From the NCBI GenBank assembly GCA_023078555.1, contig CM041203.1, forward strand, positions 1,999,481 to 2,063,480: 64,000 nt of DNA, given 5' to 3'. A model generated the notes under the pieces. It saw only the letters and a program-made list of their open reading frames with translations, did no database searches and was not told where the DNA came from. This DNA is from Ulva prolifera (Eukaryota > Chlorophyta > Ulvophyceae > Ulvales > Ulvaceae). Both the position numbers and the translations under genes were made by a program. Below, piece after piece: positions 61,930-64,000 of the stretch (positions are counted from its first letter, which is position 1; each line of letters begins with the position of its first letter).

Positions 61930-64000
61930 CTACCTATGGGCAGGCCCGCGTTCACCTCCGAATTGTCGCCCATTGTAACCAATGCGTTGTCGAGAGTGCC
62001 GACCATCATCACCCCCATTGTCTCGTTGCCGCTTCCCACTCAGACCCTCATCTCCATCTTGCGCGTCCACGTCCATAACAACCTCACCCTCCTCTGCATC
62101 ATTCTTATCTTCTCTGTTAGCTTCTGAAGATTTCACAGTGACCATACTTTTCACTTGCCGTGTCACCGCATTCAAAAGCATTGAAACACTGGAGATATCT
62201 CCAGGCTTCCCGGATTCCTCCAACTTCTTTTCCAGCATGGACAGCGATGTCAACAGTGTCCCTTGTGACTCAGTGTCTGTGACCAGATGGGGCATTAGCT
62301 CATTGATCATGTTGAGAGCATTTTTTTGAATCAGTTCCCCACTGTCTGGCGCATTGAGGACGGTGGTAAGGACTCCGCACATCTGCCTCTGCATGAAAGA
62401 CACCTTGTTGGCATGATGAGTGCATACACATAGAATTCCCGTGAGATGTGCGACAATGTACGCACCTGATGCTTTCTCTTTAGAATGGCCCACTTACTTT
62501 CATTCTCACCTTGGTCTATTTTGGGCAGTTGTCTGTCTTTTGTGAGCTGTTCGACCAGCAAGAACATCTACAGCACCAGAAACAACTTTTCAGAATCTCA
62601 AATGACAATGTAGCAGGAAATGGCAGCATATCCTTGATTGACCAATGCTGGAGGTTCTGAGAATGATTCCATACCTGCTTGAAAAAGAAGGACAGGTTCA
62701 TTGTCTCTTGTTGAGTGCAAGATCGCAGCAGGACAGAAACTTCATTAAACACCGCTTGGAGAGCATGAGGAAATTGGAAGTGAGGCGGGTCCAGCAGAGC
62801 CATACGATACAGAATTTGAGCACAGAAAAGTGCATCTTCAACAGAAAATATGCAACGCGGTACAATACATTCCTGCACAGCCGGAGATACCCTTATCATT
62901 TACGCCCACGTGCAGAGGTTGTGGTGCAGACTGCTGCAGCCATGCTCCAGGTGGTTCCCACAGTGTGTCACGGAAACAGAATTTTGGCCATCAATGCCCA
63001 CACAGACTTGATGACGAAATTTGAGCACCACACCTGCATGAATGAGTTGCAAAGGTTCTTCTGACCACTGCCAGAGGGCGAGAACAACCGGGCGTAGCGC
63101 TCGAATGCCTTGCTTGCAACAGTTGAACGTCGATAGAGAATATCACACTCTTGCGGCACTTTCTGCACTTTGACCTGTAGATTGGTCACTTCCTCGCTGG
63201 CCTCAAACACATCAGCCTTCGTGACCAAGGGCTCCTCGGCTGCAACATTGCGGCTGCCCCATGGTCGTGCATTCCGCCCTCGGTTCTCTGCAGTTTGGAG
63301 ATCACGCAGTCTCTTGGATTTTTCCTCCAAGTCAGCTTTCAGCACGGCCTCAAATGTTGCATACGTCTCTTTCACCTTTTCTGCAAGGTCTGGAAGCTCC
63401 AGTGCCCAGAACATCACATAGAACTGCGGACTGATCAAAGGCTTTGCAGGACATCCTGGGACCGCTGCATCCTTTAAGCTGGGGCTGATTGCTGCATTCT
63501 GAGCGTGATCCTGTGTAGTATGCGCCAGCATAGGCACGCAGCTGCAAAGATCCTTGAAGAACTCTTCTGTTGAGATGCCCATCCCTGCCGCAAACTTATC
63601 ATTATAAATAAAAAAACACATACGAATCATCACGGATGTGACATGATGGTCTTTTTCACTCACAGCTCAGCTAATCCGCGTGCTGTACATGTGAAGTCAG
63701 AACCCATCCAGAACCAACATGATCGATGGATATAGAGAGAAGCACAAAGCTAGACTGGAAAACACCTGGTGTCAAATCTTCCTGTGGATTGCTTGCACCC
63801 TCCTCAGCCTCCACTGGCACTTCCACCACCCCAGTTGCCCACCCGTCGCCTTCAGAACCATCAGCAAACTTTCGAGGGCCTAAGACATCCTTCCCTGTTA
63901 CAGGTAGAGGAATGATGACAGCGTCTTGCATGTTCTCATCTCCGGCCAGCTCCTTTCCCTGGGCCGCATCCATGTTGAGTCCGCATAGCAGGCGCAGCAG
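61930..64000 (-). CDS. THOC2: THO complex subunit 2 (THOC2), 5' part outside window
   Basis: THOC2 is the scaffold of THO, which couples transcription to mRNA export. The exon 63776-64000 enters from the right edge (LLRLLCGLNMDAAQGKEL). Next, from 63584 downward, come ISTEEFFKDLCSCVPMLAH, LISPQFYVMFWALELPDLAE and a charged helix (AVLKADLEEKSKRLRDLQTA). An exon near 62890-62660 has the family hallmark CIVPRCIFSVEDALFCAQIL. The last part (about 62540-61930) has KWAILKRKHQ and QKNALNMINELMPHLVTDTE, then an acidic and Arg/Gly tail (DAEEGEVVMDVDAQDGDEG ... RQFGGERGPAHR) to the stop at 61930-61932. The disordered C-terminus is far shorter than the long Lys/Glu-rich tail of animal THOC2. Confidence 0.87.

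Overview
The window is nuclear DNA of a eukaryote. Genes are broken by many short GT-AG introns (about 55-200 bp where both ends could be placed), all three standard stop codons are used, and there is no operon-like packing. Two motile-cilium genes (IFT121/WDR35 and DNAAF11/LRRC6) show that the organism builds cilia. Together with an intron-bearing bacterial-type beta-galactosidase and Ty1/copia elements, this suggests a flagellated protist, perhaps a green alga. The sequence does not fix the species.

Left part (1-22.9 kb): the 3' end of a GH2 beta-galactosidase (+), the APC/C TPR subunit CDC27/APC3 (-), a small unknown gene (+), a cyclic-nucleotide-gated/KCNH-type channel (-), a coiled-coil protein (-), a 98-residue unknown protein (+), mitochondrial ribosomal protein bL21m (+), and an Ariadne-type RBR ubiquitin ligase (-).

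Middle part (22.9-45.8 kb): an accessory block of mobile elements. At least four members of one Ty1/copia family are nested and rearranged. Element A (+) is interrupted by element B (-), which is intact, has matching LTRs, a 5-bp target duplication and one unbroken polyprotein frame. A is fused by a deletion to element X. X carries the two junctions of a lost insertion (Y), and its halves now lie in opposite orientation, which indicates an LTR-mediated inversion. X itself sits in a decayed copy, E. Next come a LINE reverse-transcriptase remnant (-), a solo mini-LTR, and a complete 297-bp TRIM element with two 98-bp LTRs and a perfect 5-bp target duplication.

Right part (45.9-64 kb): a long (GT)n tract, IFT121/WDR35 (-) head to head with DNAAF11/LRRC6 (+) across about 450 bp, an uncertain region with weak coding signal, the CTLH ubiquitin-ligase receptor GID4 (-), a weakly supported gene with a PHD-like cysteine cluster (+), and the 3' part of THO complex subunit THOC2 (-, running off the window).

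The most unusual content is the retroelement archaeology, the minimal TRIM, and the shared promoter region of two ciliary genes. I did not find a convincing wholly new gene system. Exon borders are given only where reading frame, splice dinucleotides and family similarity agree; other borders are approximate.
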